Positions 1 through 12,309 of a stretch of 64,000 nucleotides of DNA are shown here, piece by piece (positions within the stretch are counted from its first letter, which is position 1; every line of letters begins with the position of its first letter). The stretch lies in assembly GCF_001632365.1 (NCBI RefSeq), contig NW_024468511.1, positions 1,143,884 through 1,207,883 on the forward strand, written 5' to 3'. The notes under the pieces are model-generated. The model made no database searches, had not been told where the DNA came from, and worked only from the letters and a program-made list of their open reading frames with translations. The stretch comes from Laetiporus sulphureus 93-53. Taxonomy: Eukaryota; Basidiomycota; Agaricomycetes; Polyporales; Laetiporaceae. Made by a program: the position numbers and the translations under genes.

Positions 1-3000
1 CGAGAGGGATGCTCTCAACCCACTATACCCGCCAGCCACTGGAGGGGAGGGCACTTTTCAGTCCGGCATCTCCTCTCCATCAGATGGGTCTAACGCGGGT
101 ACTCACAGCTCTGGGCGAACGTTAGTTTCGACGTCAAGCTCGGAAGACCGGATCATCACTCCGGACGATCTAATTCCTAGTCGTATCCCCAGCAGCGATC
201 CTTCTGTGTCATCAAGCTATCCAGGAGTCTCGCCGACGCCATCACAGGAGACCTCTGCGTACGGCTTCTCTGGCGCAGCGGCCTGGATGCCAAGTCCGGA
301 AGATATCTTTGAAAGTACTACCAGTCGCGCGAAGCCTCTACTGGCCCTCGAACGCCTCAGACGCACACGTCGGAATATCTCAAGTAGCGATTCGCCGATC
401 TCTGAGGGGCAGGGCAGTTTCCGTCGAGGGGCATCGCGCAGACGTCGCGGGACGGGTGCGGTAGGCATGATGGACATCTTCGCGGTGATGGCGCAGATAA
501 ACGAACAGCTTGGATCGGCGCCTGACCTTGATACGTTCCTTAAAGTTGTCGCAGGCGTGATCAAGGATCTGACGCAGTTCCACCGCGTGCTTGTGTATCA
601 ATTCGATGAGCTGTGGAATGGGCGGGTTGTGGCGGAGCTATTAGACTGGAGTCAGACGCACGAGCTCTATCGAGGTTTGCATTTCCCCGCCTCTGACATT
701 CCAGCACAGGTAGGTGTCCCATTAGGTCCAGAAGATCCGACGCTGAAAGACGACCAGGCACGCCATTTGTATGCTTTGAGTGAGTGCTGCCTCAATTACG
801 ACCGAATGGTATTGTTGAATGGTTGCGAAAATGACAGATAAAGTGCGTCTCCTATACGACCGGAGCCAGCCTACGGCTCGCTTGGTGGTCAGAAGCAAGA
901 AGGACCTCGAAACACCACTCGTAAGTATTTCGTAGTCGTGGTTTTGGAAGCTTCATGTTTTCGCAGGATATGACCCACTGTTACTTGCGCGCAATGAGCC
1001 CCATTCACTTGAAATGTCCGTGATTATTGCTCTTCAATGGATTGACGTCTTATGTGTGTACTTAGACCTAGAAAACATGGGCGTCCGTGCATCCATGTCC
1101 ATGGTAAGTGTTGCGCCCCCATGCATGCCATGTCCTAGCTTATATCCTTGTAGTCGATCACTGCCTTCGGTCAACTCTGGGGACTTGTCGCATGTCACTC
1201 ATATGGATCGCACGGCATGCGAGTATCCTTCCCTGTCCGCCAGATGCTCCGACTGCTGAGCCAGTCTATATCGCGCAACGTCGAGCGACTCAGTTATGCG
1301 CAACGTCTCCATACGCGAAAACTGGTACGTCGAGATGCCCACTCCGAAAGCCGAATGTATATTCACCACTTGCAACGTTTAAGATCAATACTGTGCCATC
1401 GGACCAACACCCAACCGGGTACATTGTCTCCGATGCAGATGATCTGCTCGGCCTGTTCGATGCTGACTACGGCGTGTTGGTCATTGGCGAGGGCGCCAAG
1501 ATTCTGGGACCCAAGCAACACGGCCAAGAGATCTTGATCGTGGCAGAATACTTGCGCCTCAAGCAATTCGAGTAAGGAGCTTGTGATCTGCTTTAGTCGC
1601 TTCTCTCATCATCTATTGCAGCACCATCCAAGTATCACAAGCCGTCACGCAAGATTATCCTGACTTGCAGCTGTCTACAGGGCTGGAAGTCATTGCCGGT
1701 CTGCTATATGTACCTTTGTCGGCAGGAGGCAGAGACTTCATTGCCTTTCTGCGAAAGGGCCAGCCACGTCAGGTTCGATGGGCGGGCCGGCCTTACAAGG
1801 ACGATGAACAGCAGAGCGTGTTGGAACCGCGAGCATCTTTCCGGATGTGGTCAGAGACAGTGGCTGGGCGCTGTCGGGCATGGACTGATGAACACTTGGA
1901 GACGGCAGGCGTGTTGGCCCTTGTGTATGGCAAGGTTGGTTATCATCTTTACCTTCGTGTGAGAAACTGATTTCATCTTCATCGTTAGTTCATCGAGGTC
2001 TGGAGGCAAAAAGAGAGCGCGCTGCAAACCACGAAGTTGACGAATCTATTGCTTTCGAATGCTAGTCACGAAGGTGAGAAGCTCCGTAACGTGTTATCTG
2101 TGGAATGTTAAATGAGACTTCCGCGAAAACGAAGTTCGCACTCCTTTGAATCATATCATAAAGTATGTATTCTGCAATCTCTGGCCTCAGCCATTTCTAA
2201 TGATGGCTCTTAGTTATTTGGAATTGGCCCTTAATGGTTCGCTGGATACCGAGACTCGGGAAAACTTGAGTCAATCTCATGCTGCATCGAAAGTACGTAT
2301 ATCCGTTGTCCCTGGATTCATCAGTATCTAAACGGATCGTAGAGCTTGTTATTTACGATCAATGACTTGCTGGTACGTCTGCTCGATTTACGCCGATTGT
2401 CGAAGCTGGAGCAAGTATCGTGCGACTCGCAGGATCTCACTCGCTTGGAGAGTGGTCATGAAACATCGTTCAACGAAGCGTTCGATTTGCACCACGCGAT
2501 CGAAGATGCCACCCTCCTATACCGGAACGAGGCTACCCGCAGAGGGCTCAGCTTCAAGGTGGACGTGTCGACTTGTCCTAGGATGGTTGTTGGTGATGCA
2601 AGAAAGATACGGACGGTGGTTTCGAATCTGACTGCAAATGCTCGTGCGTAACATCAAATTATTTTGCATGTTGCTGGTGACGAAGGTGCTGCTGTAGTGA
2701 AATATACCCAACGAGGATCGATTTCTGTGCAATGCCATACATACGACGAACCTGTTGGTCTTCGTGATGCGCAGAACGTCGCGGTGGAGATTGTCGTTTC
2801 AGATACCGGCTGCGGCATTCCTGCGGAGAAGCTAGAATGTATATTCAGGGAGTTCGAGCAGGTAGAAAGCGCATCGCCAAAGGCGAATTCGCAGGGTTTA
2901 GGTACGTTCGCAGATATTATACTTGGAACTGGTCCGTTCAGAGCTGCTTGTTTGATAGGGCTTGGGTTAGCGGTGGTCGCACGCATTGTGGAACAGCTAG

Positions 3001-4139
3001 GAGGACAGCTGCGCGTCGATTCACAGATGGACGAAGGGAGCTGTTTCTCCTTCTTGATTCCCTTCGCCACGGAACCAGAAGGCCAGACGACATCGGATTC
3101 TTATTCCCCCTCATCTACGTCCGCACTGCAGTCGCGGGACGACGTCAGTGATAACCGCGGCAATGAGATCAATAATCTTGTGGAAGCCTTCGCACATCAT
3201 AGAGTGGGCGATGGGATGGCTATTGCGACAGAGGAGCCTTCCGGACTTCGAACAGCAAATGCTGGCATTCCTTCACGGAAAGGACACGACAGACCGCGGG
3301 GAACTGTTGGCTCGGAGAATGCGCCGAAGACGGCTACAGGCGACGATCTTGATACAAGAACAGAGGCATCTCCGGCCGAATCTCTATCGAGATCTCTGCT
3401 CAGCGAAACCAGCTCGAATGTCACAACACACAGGAAGCACAACCAGACGTCTCCGCTGCCGAAACTCTCGGCAAGTGCTCGCAAGTCCGGTCCAATGAGC
3501 TCCACCTCCCGCAGTGCACGCTCTGATAATGAGGTCAGCACGAAGCTTCGTTTGTTGATTGTTGAGGTACGAACTCCATCGTCATGTGGTCGCTCTCTGC
3601 TTACGATTCGATAGGACAACGATATCAATCGGATGATCCTGGCGAAACGTCTGTCGCTCGACGGCCATAACGTTGTCAATACAACAAATGGGATTGAGGG
3701 CGTCGAGATGCTGGAGTCGGACTGGGAGTTCGATTGCGTTCTGATGGACATTCAGTACGAATGCTCGACGTTCTTCGTGACTTGATGTTGACTGATCATG
3801 GGTAGGATGCCGCTGCTGAACGGATTCGAAGCGACCGAGCGGATTCGTAGTATGGAGCGGACGCGAGAACACATCCTTAGCCGAACATCTCACAAGCTGA
3901 ATGGACGAATACCTATCTTCGCAGTCTCGGCCTCATTATTTGAGGACCAACGTGAAGAATTGTTCAAGCTGGGCTTTGACGGGTGGATTTTGAAGCCAAT
4001 TGACTTCAAGCGTTTGAAAATCATTCTTAGGGGGGTTGTCGATACCGTACAGCGAGGGAAGGACGTTTATCACCCGAGCTGCAACTGGGAAGTCGGTGGT
4101 TGGTTGAGGAAACTCGACAGGAACCACGAGGATCTGTAG
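1..4139 (+). CDS. Fungal phytochrome hybrid histidine kinase (5' end outside window)
   Basis: Red/far-red photoreceptor of the bacteriophytochrome-like fungal type that signals by phosphorelay, acting in cytoplasm and nucleus. The reading frame is open from base 2. The first visible exon carries a low-complexity linker and then a GAF domain with the phytochrome signature FPASDIPAQ. A PHY domain follows (SPIHLK, LENMGVRASMSM, QLWGLVACHS, split by introns near 1017-1068). Next are a HisKA box (SNASHE, near 2060), HATPase motifs (DTGCGIP near 2805, FREFEQ, GLGLAV after an intron), a long Ser-rich linker at about 3070-3530, and a receiver domain. The receiver has LIVE/DND split by an intron near 3567-3614, the phospho-acceptor Asp in VLMDIQ, and a Lys in LKPID. 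It ends at TAG 4137-4139. The N-terminal PAS domain that normally holds the chromophore Cys is missing only because of the window edge. All motifs look intact. Confidence 0.93.
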
Positions 4140-4839
4140 TAGTACTTAGACATCTTTGGGTGTCTTCGCGTTTTTATAACCTGGGTTGTCTGTTTTGTTT
4201 CTCCAAGGTAACTGTTGTCCCTTGCAATATTGTCGTTTTCATCAGCACACAGCCCTGTAGTCATATTGTTCCACCACATCTTGTAGCCATTACGCAGAAA
4301 TACACGAGTGCCTGCGACCGTGGTCTGCATTAGATGTCCCTTAGTTCACATTGTAGCCAGAGTGGTTTCTCCGCGATAACATACTGATTCACAACACAGA
4401 TACTCTAGCAATCATCCCGAACTATACCCAAATACGCTTGGTACCTTACCGAATAAATATTGCGGTCGATGGTCTGCAACGAGTACAGCCATACGCGGCA
4501 CTGCTGTCTGATAAATAATCCTCGCCGGGTGGCTCGACTGACCATAGCCTATCAACGTCTTTAGCTCTTGCTCTCATCGCACGCGGGACTCCTTCTGGGC
4601 AGACCGACCATGTCTACTCTGTATGCAGCGTCCGGATATCATCCAAGCAGGCTAGATTTGAAGCTGAAGTGGCCGACTGTCGCTTGCCTGCGCGCATGGC
4701 CACACCCAGCATCGGTCATGTGACGTAGAAACGCGACGTTCGAGGCGTTTCTCCGGTGCGCGCGTCCTTTTCCAACGTCAACCATTCTCTCCGTCACTGT
4801 CGGTACTCAAGTGAAAGCCCCAGAATCCAAAGCGGCAAC
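4140..4839. other. Intergenic region between phytochrome and IWR1
   Basis: About 700 bases with stops in all frames and no recognisable coding or repeat structure. The distal part is probably the promoter of the downstream gene. A CpG-rich patch around 4620-4760 lies just before its start codon. Confidence 0.6.
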
Positions 4840-6226
4840 ATGCAAGTTGAACGAACACAGCAGGATCAGTCGGAGCGTCTCTACGCGATACTCCGTATCA
4901 AGCGCAAGCGTAATGAAGAGCCTCTTGATGGTCTAGGTATGCATTATTGACGATCAACTCTGTTGGAGATTGCCATGAAGTATAGTCGTCGACCAGGAGC
5001 TCCGTCCACGAAGGAAACGGTCTCGCGGTACGCTGAACTTCTTCAAGTTCGCAGAGACGGTCGAACAGGGTGCTTGGGACGACAACCAGAAGAAGAAGGA
5101 TCTTGAAGTATGCCTATTCTCCTATAGGTTGTGGCGCATAACACTCACAACTCAATGTTTGTAGACTCGCTTGACCATTCTAGCACGCCAGTCAGCGCAG
5201 GGAGAGTTACCTTCCAGCTCCGTCTCTGCACCTGCAATCGTGGAGCAAGCGGCCGGAATCACCGCCACGCCTTCGCCTGCCACACCTCTTCGTCCGCCGC
5301 GGGACACTTTTGGACGCAAATACACGATCATCCGGCGTGAAGCACCGTTGACTGAGCCGCCCTTTAGTAAGCGACGCAGAGTGCCTGCTGCACCGTACGT
5401 TGATGTTCAGCCTCTCATGGAGCAATATTCAACCATTTCCAGTCCGAAGGTGTGGTCTACAAAGGAGCTTGAGGCTCTAAAGCACGCGCAAGTCACCATG
5501 TATGATGCCATCCCTTCTTCATCCGCACTTCCGTCCGAACCGTCTGCGGCACCAAATATCGACTCAGAGGTAGCGAAGTTTCTACCCCTACTCCAAGATT
5601 ATCTCAAGTGTACGATTCATATTTTCGTGGTTCGACATCAGATTGATTATTATGCGAGAAGTGGATGACAAGGCGGTTGTTCCTCCGTCTCCGACCAAGA
5701 CTGTACCTCCGGCGACCATTGACGAGAGCGACTATGTTTATGATGTCTTCTATCAGAGGCCGACGACTTTCCAGGAGCTCTATCAGCCGTCCACGAGCGT
5801 CAGCAACATTGGCAGATTGTATGCAATCTCAGATGTGAATCTGGATGTGGATGTTCGAAATTGATTGGGTCTAACAGGACTGACGTACCGGACGAGCTGA
5901 TGTGGTATGACTCGGATACCGAGTCGGAGGTTGGCGATACTGATGATGAAGACTCAAACGGTATTCACCATTTTGTGAGAAATGCCTTGAGCTCATGCTG
6001 ATGTCTCGTCCAGCTGAGGATTGGTACAAGAATGACTACCCAGAGGAGCTGTCGGATGAAGGTGGGAGCGAGGGAAGCGGTGAGTACACATCACCTCGTT
6101 GCTGGTTCTTGGCGGCGTGTGTGCTTGACAATGGCCTTTCCAGATGTATTTCACGAGAATAGCGACTACGAGGAGATCGTAGTTGACCGTCCCATTGAGA
6201 CACCACCGAGCTCACACTCCGAGTAG
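4840..6226 (+). CDS. IWR1: Iwr1 family, RNA polymerase II nuclear import factor
   Basis: Iwr1 binds assembled RNA polymerase II and carries it into the nucleus through its own nuclear localisation signal. The first ATG in frame with the conserved blocks is at 4840; the codons upstream in the same frame have no ATG. Exon 1 ends in RIKRKRNEEPLDGL, followed after an intron by a basic stretch (RPRRKRSRGTL) that resembles a nuclear localisation signal. A Pro/Ser-rich middle follows. The family signature comes next: YVYDVFYQ near 5735-5755, then ELMWYDSDTE and, across an intron, the acidic EDWYKNDYPEEL block near 6013-6050. The C-terminus is short and acidic and ends at TAG 6224-6226. At least six short introns are needed. 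The assignment rests on the YDVFY and DWYKNDYPEE motifs. Confidence 0.85.
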
Positions 6227-6713
6227 CGATGACGGTTCTGCGCACGGACCGGGCTAGCTTTCAACCAGTTGTATATAATTGTATCATTACGTTCATAATC
6301 TCTTTCCTTCTCGACAGTACGTTCATGATGTTGTCGATCTCCAAACCTTTGTGGATACAAACAAGACGATGCAAGCGACAGCACGTAGTATGGCAGCAGG
6401 TATTGTTTTAGGTGAGCTAGCCACGCAGCCGATTTTCATGATCTTCTCATGCGCTTCAGCAGTTCATTCGCTTTCCCACACGTGCATGAACCCGTTTTAT
6501 TCCGTGTACTCAAAGTCTGCCCTTTGATGAGCTCCCACAACGTCATCATTCTTTGTCTATCTAGATAATCGGAAGGCACGACGTACCCTTGAATATTCTC
6601 TGGAACGTCCTGTTGGGAATGCCTCAGAGGAAATTCCATGGTACATCACGCTTTCCTCTCATATAAGCGACAGATATTGCGAACAAGCAATCAATCAGCT
6701 TATAATCGTGCAA
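6227..6713. other. Intergenic region
   Basis: No supported gene. A minus-strand frame of 67 codons (6436-6639) shows no family motif. A TATA-like CATATAAG at about 6659 lies some 55 bases before the ATG of the tentative gene at 6714. Confidence 0.4.
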
Positions 6714-7237
6714 TGCCGAGCGGAAGTGAGCGATTTCAACGAACCGGGATACTCCCCGCACCAAAATCACGTTCAACGCCGCTTATTCTCACAGAAATCT
6801 AGCTGCCATCAAAGCGGCGCCCGGTTCTGCTCAATGCCTACAATATCGAGTCAATGATGTCTCGTGGTTAACCTGCATGATGAGTATGAGTTTGAACGAC
6901 GAAGAGGCTCGTAAGTATTGATCGAACTCAGTCTCCTGTCAAAGTGCTGTGCGCTAATGACAAAGTTGATCTCATTCTGCATGGCTCCCACGCATGTCTG
7001 CTCGCTGCGGAGGATTGCAATGATGATATCTGTTCAGAGTGCTCAGGTAAGAATGGAAGTGAGCCTATCCTGTTACGGACCACCGATGGTGTTCTGGTGC
7101 AATATGACAGTATAAACAGCACAACTGGGCAAAACGTGGCTATGAATGCTTCTGGCTCTCCGCCATCCACAGCATGTATGGGACCGTCTGTCAGTCACCC
7201 GGTATCTCAATCGCAGATTCCGAATGACCCTTCATAG
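6714..7237 (+). CDS. Tentative small hypothetical protein
   Basis: I do not recognise this protein. A coherent frame appears if two introns are removed. The first runs from GTGAGCG (about 6727) to the AG before CTGCCATC (about 6803). The second runs from GTAAGTATTG (6911) to the AG at the end of CTAATGACAAAG (6965), which has a textbook branch-point sequence. The product starts MPSG, is Cys/Asp-rich in the middle (LLAAEDCNDDICSECSG) and ends in a Ser/Pro-rich tail. A TATA-like box lies upstream. No domain is evident and the last exon border is a guess. It could also be non-coding. Confidence 0.3.
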
Positions 7238-8417
7238 AGAGCAAGTATGTCACTCGGCTGAATGCGTACCCCGTTTTGCGCGCTTGTGGCGGGGGATCGA
7301 TCCCCGCCCTTCCTCGACCCCTTTTTCGTTCCTTGTCTTCGTGCGGCCGTCTTCCTCGTCGTCTGTCCGTCGTCACGTTACACTGTCCACCATTTATCGT
7401 TCTCCTCATGCTGTTTCTCGCTTGGCCGTGTGTCCCGCCCACATCTTGCTGTCTGTGTGTATTGCCGTCGTCTCGCCCGCGTGTCTGTCGTGTTTGGACC
7501 ATCCCCTCGTCTGTCCAAAGGGGATACTGCTGTTTGCTCTAACGTATTCGCTGCATGCGAACTACCATCAACTCCCCATGGTGTTGCCGATGGTGCTCGC
7601 TTATAATACTGTGGCTCCGTTGTCTTCGAACATGCTGCCTCTTTGGAACCTGCACTCGTTGCCAGCTTCCCGTTTCATGTCTCAAGTGCTTCTTCGCATT
7701 CTGCGATTACACCCGCCGCGAAAGCTGTGCCATTGGTGAAGCGTGCGTCCTCACAACCCATTCCTTTAAGTAATGGCTAACATAGTGAGGGAGTGGTGTT
7801 CCGGTTTCTCCCCAGATGCTGTAGGTGAGCGAGCATGCGCGGCATGTGCTCGCCTCGTCGCACAGCGTGTCAATGTTTCATAGCCGATAACATGCTCTAG
7901 TTACAATATGCCCCACTCCTTGTAATCTTTTATAATGTAACTGGCGGACCTATGTACTATCCTTACATACAACTTCAACTCTCCGCTCCCGATCCAGAGA
8001 CACACACTCTCAGGTCATTCGGACCTGGGCGTGCGGATGTAGTAGCGCCGACGCCCCCAGCCCGCACAGATGTAAGCGCCCGCCGTGCCATTTATACTGA
8101 CCGGACAGAGCACCTCGTTGAAACAGGTGGCGATACCGAAGCGCCTGCTGGCAGCGTGACAGATACTGGAGATGGTTCGGACTTCCGTGGGTCACATTGC
8201 TTTGGTGCGCTTTCTCTGGCTCTGCCCAGTTCTTACACAACCTCGTATGTACGCAAACGTCCGCTCCAACTCGCGATGCCTGCGTCGCATTCACAGACTG
8301 TTTCCTGTTGCCACGGCAGCCATGCCTCTATGGCATCGTTCCTCCCGTTCATCAGGAACCAATCTGTCGGCCATCGATGTAGGTAGTCTCCGAACCTTTA
8401 GCATCCCTGCAAGTCCT
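7238..8417. other. Long gap before the NYN gene; pyrimidine-rich stretch
   Basis: Positions 7290-7560 on the plus strand are strongly C/T-rich, which opens several spurious frames. A near-palindrome centred on GGGGATCGATCCCC lies near 7293-7306. A TATA-like TTTATAATG at 7929-7937 could drive the NYN gene, giving a leader of about 450 bases in which an unseen 5' exon may lie. I see no domain in the open frame 7952-8386. Confidence 0.45.
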
Positions 8418-9629
8418 ATGAATGTGGAAGGCAGCATTGAAGTAGACGCCGCACGCTCCGAGCCAGCTATCGATTCTCAGAAGCGGCAATCTGTTGGGAT
8501 TTTTTGGGATTTTGGTATGTTGATGCCACATCGAGCCTTCAACGTGTTTCAGTTAGTGCTGACGGTATGTGGTACCAGAAAATGTTGGGCTGCCGGCATC
8601 AAATGTGAAAGCTTCGCCCATTGTCCGCACTCTATGCACGTTTGCACAAACTTACGGGACAGTGAAAGCCTTACGAGCGTATATGGATAGTACTCTCCGA
8701 AAGAGTTCCGAAGGGGTCGCGTTCGGAGCGGCATTGAGAGAACTTGGAATTGATCTCATAGACTGTCCGCATGCGGGCCGGAGGGAGGTGGTGGACAAAG
8801 GAATCATCAGTCAGTCACAGGTCATTCGTCACCAAGTCATACGGTATACTCTGACTGTGTTGCCAGCCGATCTCTACGAATTCGCACTCGACAATTCGCC
8901 TCCTGCGACGATCGTTCTGATCTCCGGGGACTCGGGTTATCTCGGTGCTGTGTCAAAATTGAGTCTCAGAGGCTACAAGATGATCGTGGTCACTCCTGCG
9001 AATACAAAGCAGACGTACATGATGTCGCAGACCACCGAAGTGTGGACATGGCGAGATGGGATCGCTGAAAATGTGTGACTGTCAATGTCATGTTTGTGAT
9101 GAACTGACCGTGAATACCATTTCTAGGTATGCAAGTCGACTCCTGGCGAATCCCTCCCAGGCAAAGTCGCGGCCCACGAGAAACTGAAGACTACTGATGT
9201 GCGTATTAGATGATCAATTTGAGACCGTACCTATCTCAACACGCACTGGTGAACACAGGAGGTGATTAATGCATTCAAGATCGGTGAAAGCAAAGCTGCA
9301 ATCTCCCTCACAGGTGAATTGTTTCTGCTCAATGCCAAGCCTTTCTGGCTGAGCACTTGTCAGATAAGAAACGGAAGGCCAAGATGGAACTTGAGACCAA
9401 CGTGCCATCTCATTTTAGGCCTTTGGTCCAGATTCTAAAGGAACGAATGCAGAAAGGTTTCCCTGGGGTCGAGCGTTCGGAGTTGCAGTCAATTATCACG
9501 CAACATTTTCCAATGATCTATGCAGAGGCCGGCGTTCCAGGACTCAAGAAATACATCGCAAAAGCTCGGAAAGCGGGTGTTGTGTTGAAGAAAGACGGTG
9601 TTGTATCTTTGACCCCTTGTCTGCGGTGA
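8418..9629 (+). CDS. NYN-domain (MARF1/Limkain-type) putative RNase with C-terminal LOTUS-like domain
   Basis: NYN domains are PIN-like metal-dependent RNases. The family start VGIFWDFEN is rebuilt when the intron 8515-8578 is removed; it supplies the first acidic residues. The later ISGDSGY near 8920-8940 matches the usual SGDxDF block, though the last aromatic is Tyr. A 57-nt intron (8810-8866, a multiple of three) precedes the DLYEFALDN helix. Further introns are 9073-9126, 9199-9258 and 9284-9339; the last two join a lysine-rich linker. The C-terminal region (about 9390-9620; ELQSIITQHFP, AGVPGLKKYIAKARKAGVV) looks like an OST-HTH/LOTUS winged helix, a fold that in MARF1 and Tudor proteins binds RNA or partners. 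The ATG at 8418 is chosen because it is the nearest one upstream of the NYN start. An upstream in-frame ATG at 8322 is possible. Confidence 0.75.
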
Positions 9630-10051
9630 TTTTGTCTCGTCATTATGGATGTTCTGACTTTGCAATTGAATATGCAAGCGATAGATTTTTTTTAACTTCG
9701 TGCGAGTCATATTGTTTCGTGCTCCTGACGGTTCGCGCTGGTTCGCGACGGGTAAATCGTTCGCGCCGCTAATTTATGCTAAGGAAGGCGTCCTGAATGA
9801 CGGCAATACACTGATGTAGTTCAGAATGGGGAAGTTACTTATTCTCTGTTCGATCATAGATTGCATGTGCGAACGATACCTTAGACGCCCCAGACTTAAG
9901 GACTGACTGCTGTGCTCGTGGCTTTCACTGTATGGCCGCACCAAGAAAGTCCGGAAAGATACAGCATGTGGACAGCGACAGTCTTACGCAATTAACACGG
10001 AAGATTACGACGGTAGCCTGGAGCGTGCAACCGCACTCTATACCAAGCATA
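9630..10051. other. Convergent intergenic region
   Basis: Shared 3' region of the NYN gene and the Bor1-like gene. It contains three copies of GTTCGCG at 9731, 9741 and 9758, and otherwise nothing recognisable. Confidence 0.5.
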
Positions 10052-12309
10052 TCAATTTGCTCCGCCAACGGACTCCATCGTCTGGGGAAGGAAACATCTT
10101 TTCCATGAGTTTCTCCGCCCTTGTTATGCGGCAACGAAAGCACTCGTACTCACAAATGGAGACGCAGTGGGCCCGTCCAGTATCGCTAACTCCTCGGCAG
10201 TAAACGGAAATCGGGGAATGACCAGCGTCCGCAAGGGTATCAGCATGAATATGATTACAGGGAAGCCAATTGCAGCTACGAACAATGAGTTTGAGAGCCC
10301 CGGCTAGGGTGAGTCGCTGACTTACCGATGGTCTGCGTGACGGCGAACGTAGCCCCGAAGCTAGCGAGCTGCACCGCGACGAACAGCAGGATGCGCGACT
10401 TGCGAACCTTGCGGAGGGGCTCGTCTGCCGGAGTGAGTGCCTTGTCCTGGAAGAAATACAGTATCTTGCGCGTGATACCATTCCCTTGCAATGCATCTGC
10501 ACCCATGTACCAGCTGAAGCCCGCGAAAGTTAGTACCGCATCGCTCAGCACATCGACGACAAACTCACAACAGACCCGCCAGTACTCCTCGCGGGATCAG
10601 GTGCAGCACATGCAAGAAAGGGCGCGTCAACAAGACGAGGCACAGCGCTCCTTGAGCGAGGTTCGAGGCACGCTGCTCAACGACAGCAATGGGGATCTCA
10701 TTCCGCCGCACGTCCCCATCCCCATCCCGAGATCGTGTAGGATCCGGCTCTAGCTCTGGCTCAAAGAACGATCGCCGCGACGTGACACGCTGCACCTCCT
10801 CGTCTTCCTGGACCGCGACGCGGCGTTTCTCTTGACGTACTGAGCGGTTAAACGACTGTCTATTCTGGTCTTCCTCCACGTCCTTCTTCTCCGGGTGTCC
10901 CATGATGAGCAGAGAGGTTGTATGAATGGGAGCTTGAGGGATCAGGCCATTTGGTGCAGGTAAGCCGAGTAGCCCAGCGATGAAGGTTGTGATTCCAAGC
11001 AGGAAGAAATCGTAATGGAAACCGGGCGGTTTCCGTAGCGGGAACGCAGTACCTTGGGCCATGAGGGACTAGAACAGGCTCTCAACGGACACAGCGATGA
11101 CGAAAGCATGCAACACTTACTGAGACATTGTGGTCAAAGAAGAACAGCACCCACAATACGACACCAAACGGGAAAGCGATGCCGACCCACTTGCCATCCA
11201 GTTCCCAGAAGCGGACTAGCCAGGCCCTGCCATTCGCAGGCTGAAATGCACGACCGGTCGGCAGCGTGCTTGGGTGGGAAGCGTCGAGGCGACCCCAGTA
11301 CGCCATGGCGGAAGAGGCCACAAGCGATATCGGCATCCCATAGTCGGCGAAGAATCGGCGCACATGGCGGTGAAAGTACGCAGACTGTGACAGGCTACGG
11401 AACAAGAAGGACGCGACGAGCATTAGTAGAGCAAGTATGATGCCAACGAAGGCACCGTCTAGGGTGTCCGAGGGCTCCGAAGTAGAAGGAAATTCTCGTG
11501 TGACGACTTGCACTCCATATTGCAGATACACCCAGGAAACGTAGAAGCCAAAGGTGTCGCAAGAGAACAATGTAACGTATTGCAAGAAGTTGCACCCTTG
11601 AGAGTGATCAACCGCAATGCTATAAGATGCATAACATGGTCACTCACAGTTGAGGGCTGCTGTTATCCAGTGCAGTATAGCACCCCATAGATACACCCAT
11701 CCAACGAATTGCAAGTAGTTTGGGGCGTCAGGTTGCCGTTCTATGATGTTGTATATTGTCTTGTTCAGAACAGTGATAGGGCCTGTGACACCAGCAATGC
11801 AGAGCGGCTGCGCGCCGAAGATGGAGAAAATGAACGCAGCCATAAAGGAGGAAAGTAGCACCTCCGATACCCCATACTGATTCGTTGTTTCTATGAGATC
11901 GAGCGAGAATGCGATGCCTGGGAGAACACTATGGATGCATATGAGTAATGTTATGTTAGAGCAGAGGATACTTCGCCACTCCTCCCAGCGACAACTTGCA
12001 AAATGAGACTTACTTGGCAAAGAAAATGAGGACAATTGCGGGCACCACGCGATAGTTCCAGGCATCCGTCCAGTCACTGAGATAGTAGGGTGCACGAGAA
12101 CGCACATCACGTATGATTCCTGTTCCCACTCTGATACGTCCGAGGCGTTGCAGCAGCCTGCCTGCCCTGCCCTGGTCATTGGTACGGAGCGTAAGAGATG
12201 GAGATTTGGACGCAGGTGTGCAGGACATTTTCCCCTTCTCCAAGTATGCGTGAGCATCAGCTCGTGCTCCGTCTGGAGCAGAACCAAAGGTATGTCGTGA
12301 GTCAGCCAT
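10052..12309 (-). CDS. BOR1: Bor1-like HCO3-/borate anion transporter family protein
   Basis: Plasma or vacuolar membrane anion carrier of the SLC4-related HCO3_cotransp family; the yeast and plant relatives export borate. The start is ATG 12307-12309, giving a short hydrophilic N-terminus. Exon 1 ends at 12014 and an 85-nt intron (11929-12013) rejoins at LPGIAFSLDLIETT. The following helices contain FSIFGAQPLCIAGVTGPITV (about 11775-11835), the family's best-conserved block. Later blocks are GFHYDFFLLGITTFIAGLLG and APNGLIPQAPIHT (about 10925-11030), then an acidic/basic cytoplasmic segment (EKKDVEEDQNRQS). The C-terminus ends in ILDGPTASPF plus a last short exon TMESVGGAN, with TGA at 10052-10054. 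All family landmarks are present, so the gene looks functional. Borate is inferred only from homologues. Confidence 0.88.

Noticed and set aside
7288..7309. Palindrome around GGGGATCGATCCCC as operator or terminator
   Set aside because: Short, one base out of register in the outer arm, and not near a start or stop; likely chance in a GC-rich patch.
7262..7739. Several overlapping plus frames of 88-197 codons
   Set aside because: Produced by a C/T-rich stretch lacking stops; composition is low in complexity and frames disagree with each other.
9301..9339. A 26-nt intron (9314-9339) in the NYN gene
   Set aside because: Too short to be spliced. A 56-nt intron 9284-9339 with proper GT and AG gives the same frame and a better protein (NAFKIAFLAEH).
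9731..9764. Three GTTCGCG copies as part of a tRNA gene
   Set aside because: They recall a T-arm, but no acceptor stem, D-arm or anticodon arm can be drawn around them.
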